DNA of 40,968 nt from Acetobacteraceae bacterium (GTDB lineage Bacteria > Pseudomonadota > Alphaproteobacteria > Acetobacterales > Acetobacteraceae), in NCBI GenBank assembly GCA_025352995.1, contig JANXRN010000405.1, positions 1 to 40,968 of the forward strand, given 5' to 3'. Of the stretch, positions 1 through 8,300 are shown piece by piece. Position numbers and translations under genes: made by a program. The notes beneath the pieces are model-generated. The model worked only from the letters and a program-made list of their open reading frames with translations, had not been told where the DNA came from and did not search any database. Positions within the stretch are counted from its first letter, which is position 1. Each line of letters opens with the position of its first letter.

Positions 1-685
1 GATGGCCCGAGCGATGCCGCGCCGGCAATTCGCCAGTGTTGAGGTAGGTGTCAATCTTTTGCCCGCTCCACATCAGCGCGGTTTCCAACAACGAACCCTG
101 CACGATACCGCCCAGCCCGGTGTCGCGCCGGCGGTGCAGCAACGATAGCGCCCCGATCACCAGCCACATCGCGGTGCCCTGGTCGCACAGGCTCGCCGCC
201 GCCCGCATCGGCGGATCGTCGGGTCCGCCATTGATGCTCGACAGCCCGCTATAGGCTTGCAGCAAAGGTTCATATCCCGGCCGCTGCGCCATTGGCCCGA
301 GATGCCCGAAGGCAGAAATCTCGCAATAAATCAGATGCTTGTGACGCTCGGTGAGCGTCGGGCCGTCGATCCCCAGCGCCTCGGCGACGCCGGGACGTAG
401 ATTATGCACCATGATGTCGGCGTCGGCGAGCAGCGCATCAAGTTCGGCAAGTCCAGCAGCCGCGCGCAAATCAATCGTCCGCGACTGCTTGCCGCGGTTC
501 ATCACATGAAACGTCATCGCATCGCCATGGCGAAAGGCCGGCCCCATCCGGCGGGCATCGTCGCCACCTTCCGGGCGTTCGACTTTGATCACCTCGGCGC
601 CGAGATCGGCAAAGATCGCGCCAAAGAACGGCCCGGCCAGCACCTGGCCAAGTTCCACCACCCGCAATCCCTGCAAAACGCCCAT
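1..685 (-). CDS. CaiB/BaiF family CoA-transferase, 5' part (runs off the window)
   Basis: Reads leftwards from ATG at 685 and is still open at base 1, giving the first 228 residues of a family that is usually about 380-420 long. The N-terminus (LRVVELGQVLAGPF, then FADLGAEVIKVERPEGGD) is typical of type III CoA-transferases, which move CoA between carboxylic acids through a covalent aspartyl-CoA intermediate. Asp168 in SLCDQG sits where formyl-CoA transferase has its catalytic Asp169. The NRGKQSRTIDLR stretch around residues 63-74 is also characteristic. The gene is divergent from the amidase at 784, with 98 bp between the starts, so the two may share a control region. The substrate cannot be told from sequence: formyl-/oxalyl-CoA, carnitine, succinyl or racemase-type enzymes are all possible. 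Confidence 0.9.
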   Translation of the reverse strand, partial: MGVLQGLRVVELGQVLAGPFFGAIFADLGAEVIKVERPEGGDDARRMGPAFRHGDAMTFHVMNRGKQSRTIDLRAAAGLAELDALLADADIMVHNLRPGVAEALGIDGPTLTERHKHLIYCEISAFGHLGPMAQRPGYEPLLQAYSGLSSINGGPDDPPMRAAASLCDQGTAMWLVIGALSLLHRRRDTGLGGIVQGSLLETALMWSGQKIDTYLNTGELPARHRSGH

Positions 686-783
686 GCCGCCACCCCTGCT
701 TCGCCGCCAATCCAGCACTGCCGCCCCTGGCTTGCAACCTGCCACGCGCCGGCTAGGCTGGGTGCGAAACCGGGAGAGACGGA

Positions 784-2211
784 ATGAGCCAGATTGTCGA
801 AATGACCGCCCTTGCGCTCGCCGCCGCGATCCGCGCCAAATCCGTCTCGTGCGTTGAGGTCGCCACCGCGTTCCTCGACCAGATCGACCGGCATAACAGC
901 ACCATCAACGCCATCGTTTCCCGCCGAGACCGCGCCGATGTGTTGGCCGACGCCGCCGACAAGGACGCCATGCTGGCGCGTGGCCACATCATGGGGCCGC
1001 TGCACGGCTTGCCACAGGCGATCAAGGATCTCGACAACGTTGCCGGGATGATCACCTCCAAAGGCTCCCCGCTGTACAAGGATTTCGTCGCGCCCTCCGA
1101 CTCGATCATGACCGAGCGCATGCGCGCTGCCGGCGCGGTGTTTGTCGGGCGCAGCAACGTGCCGGAATTTGGCCTCGGGTCGCATACCAAGAACCCGGTG
1201 CATGGCCCGACCCGCAATCCATACGACCATGGCCGCACCCCGGGCGGATCGTCCGGCGGGGCTGCCGCAGCATTGGCCATGCGCATGCTGCCAGTCGCCG
1301 ATGGCAGCGATTATGGCGGGTCGCTGCGCAATCCGGCCGGCTGGTGCAACGTCTTCGGCTTCCGCCCAAGCTATGGCCGTGTGCCGACCGCCGAGCGTGA
1401 TTTATGGCTGCCCTCGATGGGGGTGAACGGGCCGATGGCGCGCAACGTGCCCGATCTTGCCATGCTGTTGGCAGTGCAATCCGGCTACGATGCGCGCATG
1501 CCGCTGTCGATCCATCAGGACCCGGCGCAGTTTACCCAGCCACTCGGCCGCGACTTCAATGGCACCCGGATCGCTTTCCTCGGCGATTTCAACGGTGCGC
1601 TGCCGTATGAGGCCGGGGTGCTGGAAACCTGCCGCACCGCACTCAAGCATTTCGAAACCCTGGGCTGCGTGGTCGAGGACGCCATTCCCGACATGCCGCT
1701 CGACGCGATGTGGCGGGCCTTCCTCAAGCTGCGGTCCTGGCAGTCCGCCGGCGGCGGGCGCCCGCATTACGACAAGCCGGCCGAGCGCGCGCTGCTCAAT
1801 GCGCAGATGATCTTCGAAGTTGAATCGGCGATGAAACTCACGGCACTCGATATCTCGGCGGCATCTGCTGTGCGCAGCGACTGGTATCGGTCGATTGCCC
1901 GCATGTTTGAACGATACGACTTCCTGGTGCTGCCAACCGCCCAGGTCTGGCCGTTCCCGGTGGAAACGCGCTGGCCGGAAGTGATCGGCAATACGGCGAT
2001 GACCACCTATCACGAATGGATGAAAGTGGTGCTGCCCTTCACCATGGCCGGCATCCCCGCGCTCGCCATGCCGGCGGGCTTTGGCGAAGCCGGGCTGCCG
2101 ATCGGCATCCAGATCGCCGGGCCGAACCATTCCGAGTTCGCCTGTTTGCAACTGGCCGACGCCTATGATCGGGAGACGCAATGGGTAGAACGGCGGCGGC
2201 CGGTGATGTGA
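784..2211 (+). CDS. Amidase-signature family hydrolase
   Basis: A 475-residue serine hydrolase that cleaves amide bonds with a Ser-cisSer-Lys triad. The triad is visible as Lys81 (LPQAIKDLDN), cis-Ser156 (RTPGGSSGGA) and nucleophile Ser180 (DYGGSLRNPA). The spacings of 99 and 24 residues equal those of fatty acid amide hydrolase (Lys142, Ser217, Ser241). There is no signal peptide, so it is cytoplasmic. ATG at 784 follows a good ribosome site (GGGAGAGACGG). The length is normal for stand-alone amidases. No gatC or gatB lies near, so a GatA role in tRNA amidation is unlikely. The divergent CoA-transferase suggests a catabolic setting in which a released acid is activated with CoA, but that is inference. 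Substrate unknown. Confidence 0.93.
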   Translation: MSQIVEMTALALAAAIRAKSVSCVEVATAFLDQIDRHNSTINAIVSRRDRADVLADAADKDAMLARGHIMGPLHGLPQAIKDLDNVAGMITSKGSPLYKDFVAPSDSIMTERMRAAGAVFVGRSNVPEFGLGSHTKNPVHGPTRNPYDHGRTPGGSSGGAAAALAMRMLPVADGSDYGGSLRNPAGWCNVFGFRPSYGRVPTAERDLWLPSMGVNGPMARNVPDLAMLLAVQSGYDARMPLSIHQDPAQFTQPLGRDFNGTRIAFLGDFNGALPYEAGVLETCRTALKHFETLGCVVEDAIPDMPLDAMWRAFLKLRSWQSAGGGRPHYDKPAERALLNAQMIFEVESAMKLTALDISAASAVRSDWYRSIARMFERYDFLVLPTAQVWPFPVETRWPEVIGNTAMTTYHEWMKVVLPFTMAGIPALAMPAGFGEAGLPIGIQIAGPNHSEFACLQLADAYDRETQWVERRRPVM

Positions 2212-2237
2212 GCGCACGATCTTCGGCGCGGAAACAT

Positions 2238-2268
2238 GGTGGAATGCGAAGCCGCATTCCACCCTACG
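2238..2268. repeat. REP-like palindrome at the mutY 3' end
   Basis: A perfect 11-bp stem, GGTGGAATGCG (2238-2248) and CGCATTCCACC (2253-2263), closes on AAGC and is followed by CTACG. It lies between the convergent amidase and mutY genes, and the mutY stop codon (complement of 2264-2266) falls in its tail. The CCACCCTAC end is shared with the REPs that flank the RAYT gene near 40 kb. It could serve as a shared mRNA 3'-end hairpin, but there is no U-tract. Confidence 0.75.
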
Positions 2269-3301
2269 ACGGCAAAATTCTCGTCGCCACGGCCACGCAT
2301 TTGCGCATCACTGACGGCAACGCTGCATCCGCCAATCCCGCCGCATCGACCCGAAACCCGTCCGCCACAATGACCTCGACCTGCGCCGCATAAACCTCGA
2401 GCCGCAGTTCGAAATGGGTGAAAACATGCACCACCTGCCCGGCCGCGCGCCACGGCGCCGCCATTGGGGCTTCGGCGAGCGCATTCCAGGGATCGCCGCG
2501 CCATTCAGTGCCGGGCAATTCCGTCATCCCCCCCAGCAAGCCGCTAGGCTTGCGCTTGCGTAACAGCGCCTGTCCGTTCGCATCGATCAGCCAGAACACC
2601 GCCCCGTACCGCACCGGCCGTTTCGCCTTCGCCAGCTTGCGCGGCAACTCAGCGGCGATACCCAAGCGGTGGGCAACGCAATCGCCTTGCCACGGGCATA
2701 GCAGACAATTCGGCTTGGTTGGCGTGCAGATGCCGGCGCCAAGATCGAACAACGCCTGGGCGAAGTCGGATGGTCGGGCCTGGGCCGCCGGATCGATGCC
2801 CGCCTGACGTGCGGCCGCGGCAATCGCTGGCTTGAACACGGGCAACGGGTCGGTGATACCGCAAACCCGTGACATCACGCGCTCAACATTGCCATCGACC
2901 GGGACCGCCGGCACACCGAACGCAATCGCCGCGATCGCGGCCGCAGTATAGGGCCCGATACCGGGCAGGCTGCGCAGGCCATCAATATCGCGCGGAAACC
3001 CGCCGCGCGCCACCACCGCCTGGGCGCAGGCGTGCAAATTGCGCGCTCGGGCATAATAGCCAAGCCCCGCCCAGGCCTGCATCACCGCCTCGACCGAGGC
3101 CGCCGCCAGCGCCGCGACATCGGGAAACCGGATGAGGAATTTTTCATAATACGGTACCACCGCGACCACGGTGGTTTGCTGCAACATGATCTCACTGAGC
3201 CAGATGTGGTAAGGATCGCCCGCCTGCCCCGGCAGCGCCCGCCATGGCAGGCGGCGGCGGTTGCGGTCATACCAATCGAGGAGTTGTGAGGCGTGCGGCA
3301 C
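2264..3301 (-). CDS. mutY: A/G-specific adenine DNA glycosylase MutY
   Basis: A 345-residue base-excision repair enzyme that removes adenine mispaired with 8-oxoguanine. Glu37 in WLSEIMLQQT matches the catalytic Glu37 of E. coli MutY. The helix-hairpin-helix LPGIGPYTA (112-120) leads to the catalytic Asp136 in VPVDGNV. The [4Fe-4S] cysteines are C192, C199, C202 and C208 (C-x6-C-x2-C-x5-C). The C-terminal third (from about residue 235) is the NUDIX-like 8-oxoG recognition domain, with LLRKRKPSGLLGGMTELPG. The start is GTG at 3301; no other start keeps the conserved LLDWYDRNRRRLPWR segment. It overlaps head-to-head by 9 bp with the DUF721 gene, so each gene's start signals lie inside the other's coding sequence. 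Its 3' end abuts a REP-like palindrome. Confidence 0.96.
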   Translation of the reverse strand: MPHASQLLDWYDRNRRRLPWRALPGQAGDPYHIWLSEIMLQQTTVVAVVPYYEKFLIRFPDVAALAAASVEAVMQAWAGLGYYARARNLHACAQAVVARGGFPRDIDGLRSLPGIGPYTAAAIAAIAFGVPAVPVDGNVERVMSRVCGITDPLPVFKPAIAAAARQAGIDPAAQARPSDFAQALFDLGAGICTPTKPNCLLCPWQGDCVAHRLGIAAELPRKLAKAKRPVRYGAVFWLIDANGQALLRKRKPSGLLGGMTELPGTEWRGDPWNALAEAPMAAPWRAAGQVVHVFTHFELRLEVYAAQVEVIVADGFRVDAAGLADAALPSVMRKCVAVATRILPS

Positions 3302-3790
3302 AAGCCTGTTCTGACAAGCCCAGCCAAGCCGGTCGAGTCCCCCCGATCATTCGGGCCACGCGGCATTGCCGGGCTGCTTCCGGCGATTACCCGTCCAGCC
3401 TTCCGCAAACGCGCGCCGGCAACCGCCCAGCTGCTGGCCGATTGGGCAATGATCGTCGGTCCGGCGATCGCCGCCGTCAGCGCGCCCAAAAAATTGCTCG
3501 CCGGCAGCCTCGCGATCGCCTGCACCGGCCCTATCGCCATGGAATTGCAGCATTTGGCGCCGGAACTGCTGCAACGCATTAACAGCCATTTCGGCCAGGT
3601 GATCGTCACCAGGCTGCGCTTTGTGCAGGATTTCCAGGTCGCGCCCGCAACCGTGCCGAGGGTCCGCAAGCTCGCAGTCAGCGCCGCGCGGCAGGCGGTT
3701 GCCGATTTGCCCGAGGGCGCCCTACGCGACGCGCTGCAAGGACTCGGGCAACATGTTCTCGCAAAACCCTCGACTCGGTCGGGGAATTAG
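3293..3790 (+). CDS. DUF721 (DciA-like) family protein
   Basis: A 165-residue protein with the DUF721 core LLADWAMIVGPAIAAVSAPKKL at about residues 47-68, the usual tryptophan/IVGP signature. DUF721 includes DciA, the ancestral loader of the replicative helicase DnaB, and proteins of unknown role, so the function here is not settled. The start is GTG at 3293 behind a clear Shine-Dalgarno sequence (GAGGAG); no other in-frame start occurs before the conserved domain. The gene order DUF721, DsbA-like, smc on one strand, divergent from mutY, is one I recall as common in alphaproteobacteria. The DsbA-like gene follows after a short gap, so the three are probably co-transcribed. Confidence 0.85.
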   Translation: MRHKPVLTSPAKPVESPRSFGPRGIAGLLPAITRPAFRKRAPATAQLLADWAMIVGPAIAAVSAPKKLLAGSLAIACTGPIAMELQHLAPELLQRINSHFGQVIVTRLRFVQDFQVAPATVPRVRKLAVSAARQAVADLPEGALRDALQGLGQHVLAKPSTRSGN

Positions 3791-3817
3791 GCTTCAATAC
3801 CAGATATGGGGGTTACC

Positions 3818-4489
3818 ATGGCTGTTTCGCGGCGTGTCATACTAGGGGTTGGGGCGGTTCTCGTGGTCGGCGGCGGCGCCGGGGCGTGGCTGTTGCGGCC
3901 GGCCGCGCCGCCGGTGGCACCGGCCGTACCGGTGGCCAACGGCGATCCGCGCCTGGCCGAACGCGCGGTGGGACGCGCCGACGCCCGCGTCACCGTGCAT
4001 GAATTCTTCTCCCTCACCTGCCCGCATTGCGCTGCGTTCCACAAGGAAAGCATGCCGGAGATCCGCAAGGAGCTGATCGACACTGGTCGTATTCGCATGG
4101 TTTTCCATGATTTTCCGCTCGATAAATTGGCGCTGACCGCGTCGGTGATCGCACGCTACTTGCCGGCCGAGCGCTATGAGCCGTTCACCGCGGCCCTGCT
4201 GTCATCGCAGGAACGCTGGATTTATGCCCGCGCGCCGAGCACCCCGACCGATGAAATCTGGAAGCTCGCCTCGCTTGCTGGCCTGTCACGCGCCAATTTC
4301 GATGCCGCGATCGCCGATCAGGCGACCGGCACCGCGCTGCTGACGATGCAGGATAGCGACGCGAAAACCTACGCGATCGATTCGACGCCGAGCTTCGTCT
4401 TCCAAGGACCAAAAGTCGCCAACCGCCGCGAGTCCGGGGCGCGTAGCTATGCGGACTTCGCCAAACTGGTCGTTGACGCCGGCGGATAA
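3818..4489 (+). CDS. DsbA-family thiol:disulfide oxidoreductase (membrane-anchored)
   Basis: A thioredoxin-fold protein of 223 residues from ATG 3818. The N-terminus carries twin arginines (AVSRRVILG) and a hydrophobic Gly/Ala-rich segment (about residues 7-27), so it is a Tat-like signal or an uncleaved anchor placing the domain in the periplasm. The active site is CPHC (FFSLTCPHCAAFH), as in DsbA, and the cis-proline loop is STPSF. It probably oxidises cysteine pairs in exported proteins. I prefer ATG 3818 because GGGGG (3808-3812) sits 5 nt upstream; the in-frame ATG at 3806 has no such site and would add four residues. It lies between DUF721 and smc, 18 bp before the latter. Confidence 0.9.
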   Translation: MAVSRRVILGVGAVLVVGGGAGAWLLRPAAPPVAPAVPVANGDPRLAERAVGRADARVTVHEFFSLTCPHCAAFHKESMPEIRKELIDTGRIRMVFHDFPLDKLALTASVIARYLPAERYEPFTAALLSSQERWIYARAPSTPTDEIWKLASLAGLSRANFDAAIADQATGTALLTMQDSDAKTYAIDSTPSFVFQGPKVANRRESGARSYADFAKLVVDAGG

Positions 4490-4507
4490 ACAACAGGAAC
4501 AAGCATT

Positions 4508-7500
4508 TTGCCCGTTCAGTTCAGCCGCATCCGGATCGCCGGGTTCAAATCCTTCGCCGAACCCGCGGTGGTCGAAATCCTGCCCGGCCTGACCGGCATT
4601 GTCGGCCCCAATGGCTGTGGCAAGTCGAACGTGGTTGAGGCACTGCGCTGGGCGATGGGCGAAACCTCTGCGAAATCGCTGCGCGGCGGCGAAATGGATG
4701 ATGTGATCTTCGCCGGCACCTCGGCCCGCGCCGCCCGCAACATCGCCGAAGTGACGTTGAAACTCGATGACACCAATGGCACGGCGCCGGCGCCGTTCCA
4801 CGAAGCGTCGGAGCTTGAAATCAGCCGCCGCATCGAACGCGGCAATGGCTCGGTCTACCGCATCAACGGGCGCGAAACTCGCGCGCGCGACGTGCAGACC
4901 TTATTTAACGATCTGGCCACCGGCGCGCATTCGTCCGGCCTGGTGAGCCAGGGGCGGGTCGGCGCCCTGGTCAACGCCAAGCCCGATGAACGACGGCAAT
5001 TGCTGGAAGAAGCCGCCGGCATCACCGGCCTGCACGCCCGCCGCCACGAAGCCGAACTCAAACTGCGCGCCGCCGAAGCCAACCTCGAACGCGCCGAGGA
5101 TTTGCGCGGTCAGCTCGATGTGCAGCTCGAAAGCCTCAAGCGCCAGGCGCGCCAGGCCAATCGCTACCGGGCGATTTCCGGGCTGGTGCGGGCGGCGGAC
5201 GCCGAACTGATGTCGTTGCAGCGCGCCCGGGCGGAGGCATTGCGCGTCGCCGCCGCGACCGCCCTGCACGCGGCCCAGGCTGCGATCAGCGACTTCACCA
5301 TCCGCGCCACCGGAACCGCCACCGAAGCGACCGAGGCCGCCGCCGCCCTGCCCGCCTTGCGCGAAGCCGAAGGTGAGGCCCGCACGGCGCTCGAGCGCCA
5401 CCGCATCGCCGGCGAAGCCCTTGCCGCCGAAGAAGCCCGCGCCCGCGCGGCACTGGACTCTATCGAGGCCCGGCTGCGACAGTTGCGTGCCGATCTGGCC
5501 CATGCCGAGCAGTTATTGCGCGAAGCCGACGGCGCCAATGCGCGGCTGGGCGAAGAAGATGCCGGACTTGCCGCCGAACAGGACGCGCAACCGGCGCGGC
5601 TTAGTGCCGCCGAAACCGCCATGATCGAGACCGCCGAAGCCGCGACCGACGCCGATGCGCACGCCAATCGCGCCACCGAACACGCCGCCGACATCACCGC
5701 CCGTCATCGCGCGCTAACCGAAGCGCTCGGTCAGGCGGAAACCCGCGCCCGTCGGCTGGCCGAACAGCTTTCCCGCATCGAAGCCGATCAGCAAACTGTT
5801 GCCGCACGGCTGGTCGCGCCAGCCGCGCTGGCGGCTTGCCTCGCTGCCCGTGACGATGCCGAAGCGGCGGTTGCCGCCGCCCAGGCGACCCTCGCCGAGA
5901 CGGAAAAATCACGCCAGATCATCGTGCAAACCGCCAACGCGACCCGTGCGGCTGCCCTCGATGCCGCCGCGATCGCCCGCAAAGCGGCGATCGAGGACGC
6001 TGCCGGCTTGCGCCGCACCGCCACCGAGGCCGCTGCCGCCCAACGCGCCGAAGCCCGCCAGTCGCTCACCATCGCGCGCGACGCGTTTGCCACCGCTGAA
6101 CAGGCCCGCGTCAAACTGGCAGCCGAAACCTCAGCGCTGGCCGAAGTGCTGGCGGTCAAAGATGGCGAGCGCTGGCCGCCTTTGGTCGATCAGATCACCG
6201 TGCCGGCTGGGCTGGAGGCCGCGTTGGCGGTGGCGCTCGCCGAGGGGCTCGATTCGGCGATTGATTCGGACGCTGCCCGATTCTGGCACGCTTTGCCTGC
6301 CTTCGCCCCTGCCCCTGCCTTGCCCGCCGGCGCCGAACCCCTGCTCGCGCTGGTGCAGGCCCCAGCCGCGCTGGCCCGTGCCTTGTCGCAAATCGGCTTG
6401 GTCGAAGACGGCAGCGCAGCGCAGGCAAGCCTCGCCCCTGGACAAATACTGGTCAGCCGCGCCGGCGGGCTATGGCGCTGGGATGGCTACACGGTCCGGT
6501 CGGGCACGCCATCGGAAGCCGCCATTCGCCTGCAACAGCGCAACCGCCTCGCCGGATTGCGCGTCCGGCTGGCCGAAGCAACCGGGCTTGCCACCGCCGC
6601 GCAAGCCGCGCGCGTCGCCGCTGAACAGTCCAGCATTCTGGCGCTCGCCACCGCCGACCGTGCCGAACGTGTCGCCGCCGCTGCGGCCGATGCCCAGGAT
6701 CGCGCCGCCCGCAGCACCGCCGAAGCCGCCGAAAATCATGCCCGTGCCAACGCCGAAGCCCAGGAACGCGCGGCGACGGCGGCCGAACAAGCCGCGCGGC
6801 TCACCCGCCGCGGCGCCGAACTTACCCAGGACGCCGCCCGCAGTGCCGCCAACCGGATGTCCACCCAGGCCGCCGAGGCCAGTGCGCGAATGGATGCGCT
6901 GACAGCCCAGGCCGCCGAAATCACCCAATCACGCCAGGAAGCCGATGCGGTGCTGGCCACCGCCCGTGCCGCGATGGCCGATCTACCCGATCCGGCCGCC
7001 GCGCGCGCTGCCTTGGACCAGGCGCGGGCGGCACTAACCACCGCACGTGCGGCCGAAGCCACCGCGCGCGCCGAACGCGACGGCATGGCCCGCCGCATCG
7101 ACAGCACGGCCCAGCGCCGCGCCGCCATTGCCCGCGAGCGCGCCGACTGGCAGCAGCGCGCCGCCGACGCACGCGGGCGGGTCGCCGATCTGTCCCGCCG
7201 CAACGATGACGCCGCCGCCGAATTGCTCGCCGTGCAAGCCGCCCCCGCCGAAATCGCCGCCCGACGCGCCGCCGCGATTGACGCGCTGGATGCCGCCGAA
7301 GCCACCCATCGCCAGGCCGCCGATACGGTCAGCGCCGCCGACGCACGGGCGCTTGCCGCCGATCGTGCCACCCGCGCCGCCGAGGCCGCCCTCGTCCAGG
7401 CCCGCGAAGCCGCCATCCGCGCCGAAGCCGAAGCCCGCGCCGCCAACGCCGCCTGGGGCGTGGTTGCCGAACGCATTCTGGAAAAGCTCGGCGCCACCCC

Positions 7501-8233
7501 GGACCTCCCCGAACCGCCCGCCGATTGCGGCACCGACGCCGAAGACAAAGCCCGCCGCAAGCTCGAACGCCTGACCCGCGAGCGGGAAGAAATGGGCCCG
7601 GTCAATTTGCGCGCCGAGGTCGAAGCCGACGAAATCGCTGCCCAGATCGCCAATATTGTTAGCGAAACTGCCGAACTGAATTCGGCCATCGCCAAGCTGC
7701 GCGGCTCAATCGGGCATCTCAACCGCGAAGGCCGCGAACGCCTGTCGGCCAGTTTCGCGGCCATCGATGCACATTTCCAGACCTTGTTCGCCCGCATGTT
7801 CGGCGGCGGTCGCGCCCATCTGGCACTCGTCGGGTCGGACGATCCGCTGCAAGCGGGCCTCGAAATCTACGCCCAGCCACCGGGCAAGAAACTCGCAACC
7901 CTGTCGCTGCTGTCGGGCGGCGAACAGGCGCTGACCGCGCTGTCGCTGATCTTCGCCGTCTTCCGCTGCAACCCGGCGCCAGTCTGCGTGCTGGACGAGG
8001 TCGATGCGCCGCTTGATGACGCCAACGTCGATCGCTTCTGCACCCTGCTCGAAGACATGGTGCGCGAAACCACCACCCGTTTCCTGGTGGTCACCCATCA
8101 TCCGATGACGATGGCGCGGATGGATCGGCTTTATGGGGTAACGATGCAGGAGCGCGGGATTTCGCGGTTGCTGTCGGTTGACCTTGCCGCAGCAACCGAC
8201 ATGGTTGAGCCGCCTCGGATGGCAGCCGAGTAA
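4508..8233 (+). CDS. smc: Chromosome segregation protein SMC
   Basis: A 1241-residue condensin ATPase that compacts and segregates the chromosome with ScpA/ScpB (neither is in the window). Walker A is GPNGCGKS (33-40). The ABC signature LSLLSGGEQ is at about 1132-1140 and Walker B VCVLDEVDAP begins at about 1159. The hinge lies at about residues 556-666 and interrupts two long coiled-coil arms (about 170-550 and 670-1060). The arms are unusually rich in Ala, Arg and Glu, with long A-A-x-x-A-E-A runs. The start is TTG at 4508, with AGGA about 10 nt upstream; no ATG fits before the conserved FSRIRIAGFKSFAEP. Many long antisense reading frames over this gene are composition artefacts. A palindromic repeat lies 12 bp after the stop. 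Confidence 0.97.
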   Translation: MPVQFSRIRIAGFKSFAEPAVVEILPGLTGIVGPNGCGKSNVVEALRWAMGETSAKSLRGGEMDDVIFAGTSARAARNIAEVTLKLDDTNGTAPAPFHEASELEISRRIERGNGSVYRINGRETRARDVQTLFNDLATGAHSSGLVSQGRVGALVNAKPDERRQLLEEAAGITGLHARRHEAELKLRAAEANLERAEDLRGQLDVQLESLKRQARQANRYRAISGLVRAADAELMSLQRARAEALRVAAATALHAAQAAISDFTIRATGTATEATEAAAALPALREAEGEARTALERHRIAGEALAAEEARARAALDSIEARLRQLRADLAHAEQLLREADGANARLGEEDAGLAAEQDAQPARLSAAETAMIETAEAATDADAHANRATEHAADITARHRALTEALGQAETRARRLAEQLSRIEADQQTVAARLVAPAALAACLAARDDAEAAVAAAQATLAETEKSRQIIVQTANATRAAALDAAAIARKAAIEDAAGLRRTATEAAAAQRAEARQSLTIARDAFATAEQARVKLAAETSALAEVLAVKDGERWPPLVDQITVPAGLEAALAVALAEGLDSAIDSDAARFWHALPAFAPAPALPAGAEPLLALVQAPAALARALSQIGLVEDGSAAQASLAPGQILVSRAGGLWRWDGYTVRSGTPSEAAIRLQQRNRLAGLRVRLAEATGLATAAQAARVAAEQSSILALATADRAERVAAAAADAQDRAARSTAEAAENHARANAEAQERAATAAEQAARLTRRGAELTQDAARSAANRMSTQAAEASARMDALTAQAAEITQSRQEADAVLATARAAMADLPDPAAARAALDQARAALTTARAAEATARAERDGMARRIDSTAQRRAAIARERADWQQRAADARGRVADLSRRNDDAAAELLAVQAAPAEIAARRAAAIDALDAAEATHRQAADTVSAADARALAADRATRAAEAALVQAREAAIRAEAEARAANAAWGVVAERILEKLGATPDLPEPPADCGTDAEDKARRKLERLTREREEMGPVNLRAEVEADEIAAQIANIVSETAELNSAIAKLRGSIGHLNREGRERLSASFAAIDAHFQTLFARMFGGGRAHLALVGSDDPLQAGLEIYAQPPGKKLATLSLLSGGEQALTALSLIFAVFRCNPAPVCVLDEVDAPLDDANVDRFCTLLEDMVRETTTRFLVVTHHPMTMARMDRLYGVTMQERGISRLLSVDLAAATDMVEPPRMAAE

Positions 8234-8245
8234 GGCGAGGAAGGT

Positions 8246-8269
8246 CTTCTTTTCTTGGAAGAAAAGAAG
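8246..8269 (+). repeat. Palindromic intergenic repeat, copy 1 (after smc)
   Basis: Arms CTTCTTTTCTT and AAGAAAAGAAG (perfect 11 bp) around GG, then CAAAAGAACTTCC. The A-tract side points away from smc. The core starts 12 bp after the smc stop and ends 31 bp before the MFS start. Compared with other copies, the inner pair TT/AA replaces GT/AC on both arms. Member of a nine-copy family in this window. Confidence 0.85.
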
Positions 8270-8300
8270 CAAAAGAACTTCCGACTTAAGGGAACGCCCA

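Noticed and set aside
6736-7797. A 353-codon reading frame antisense to smc, and similar long antisense frames over leuA, dnaE2, ntrY and others
   Set aside because: Composition-driven shadow frames (Ala/Ser/Arg-rich), no family similarity, and the sense frame is certain.
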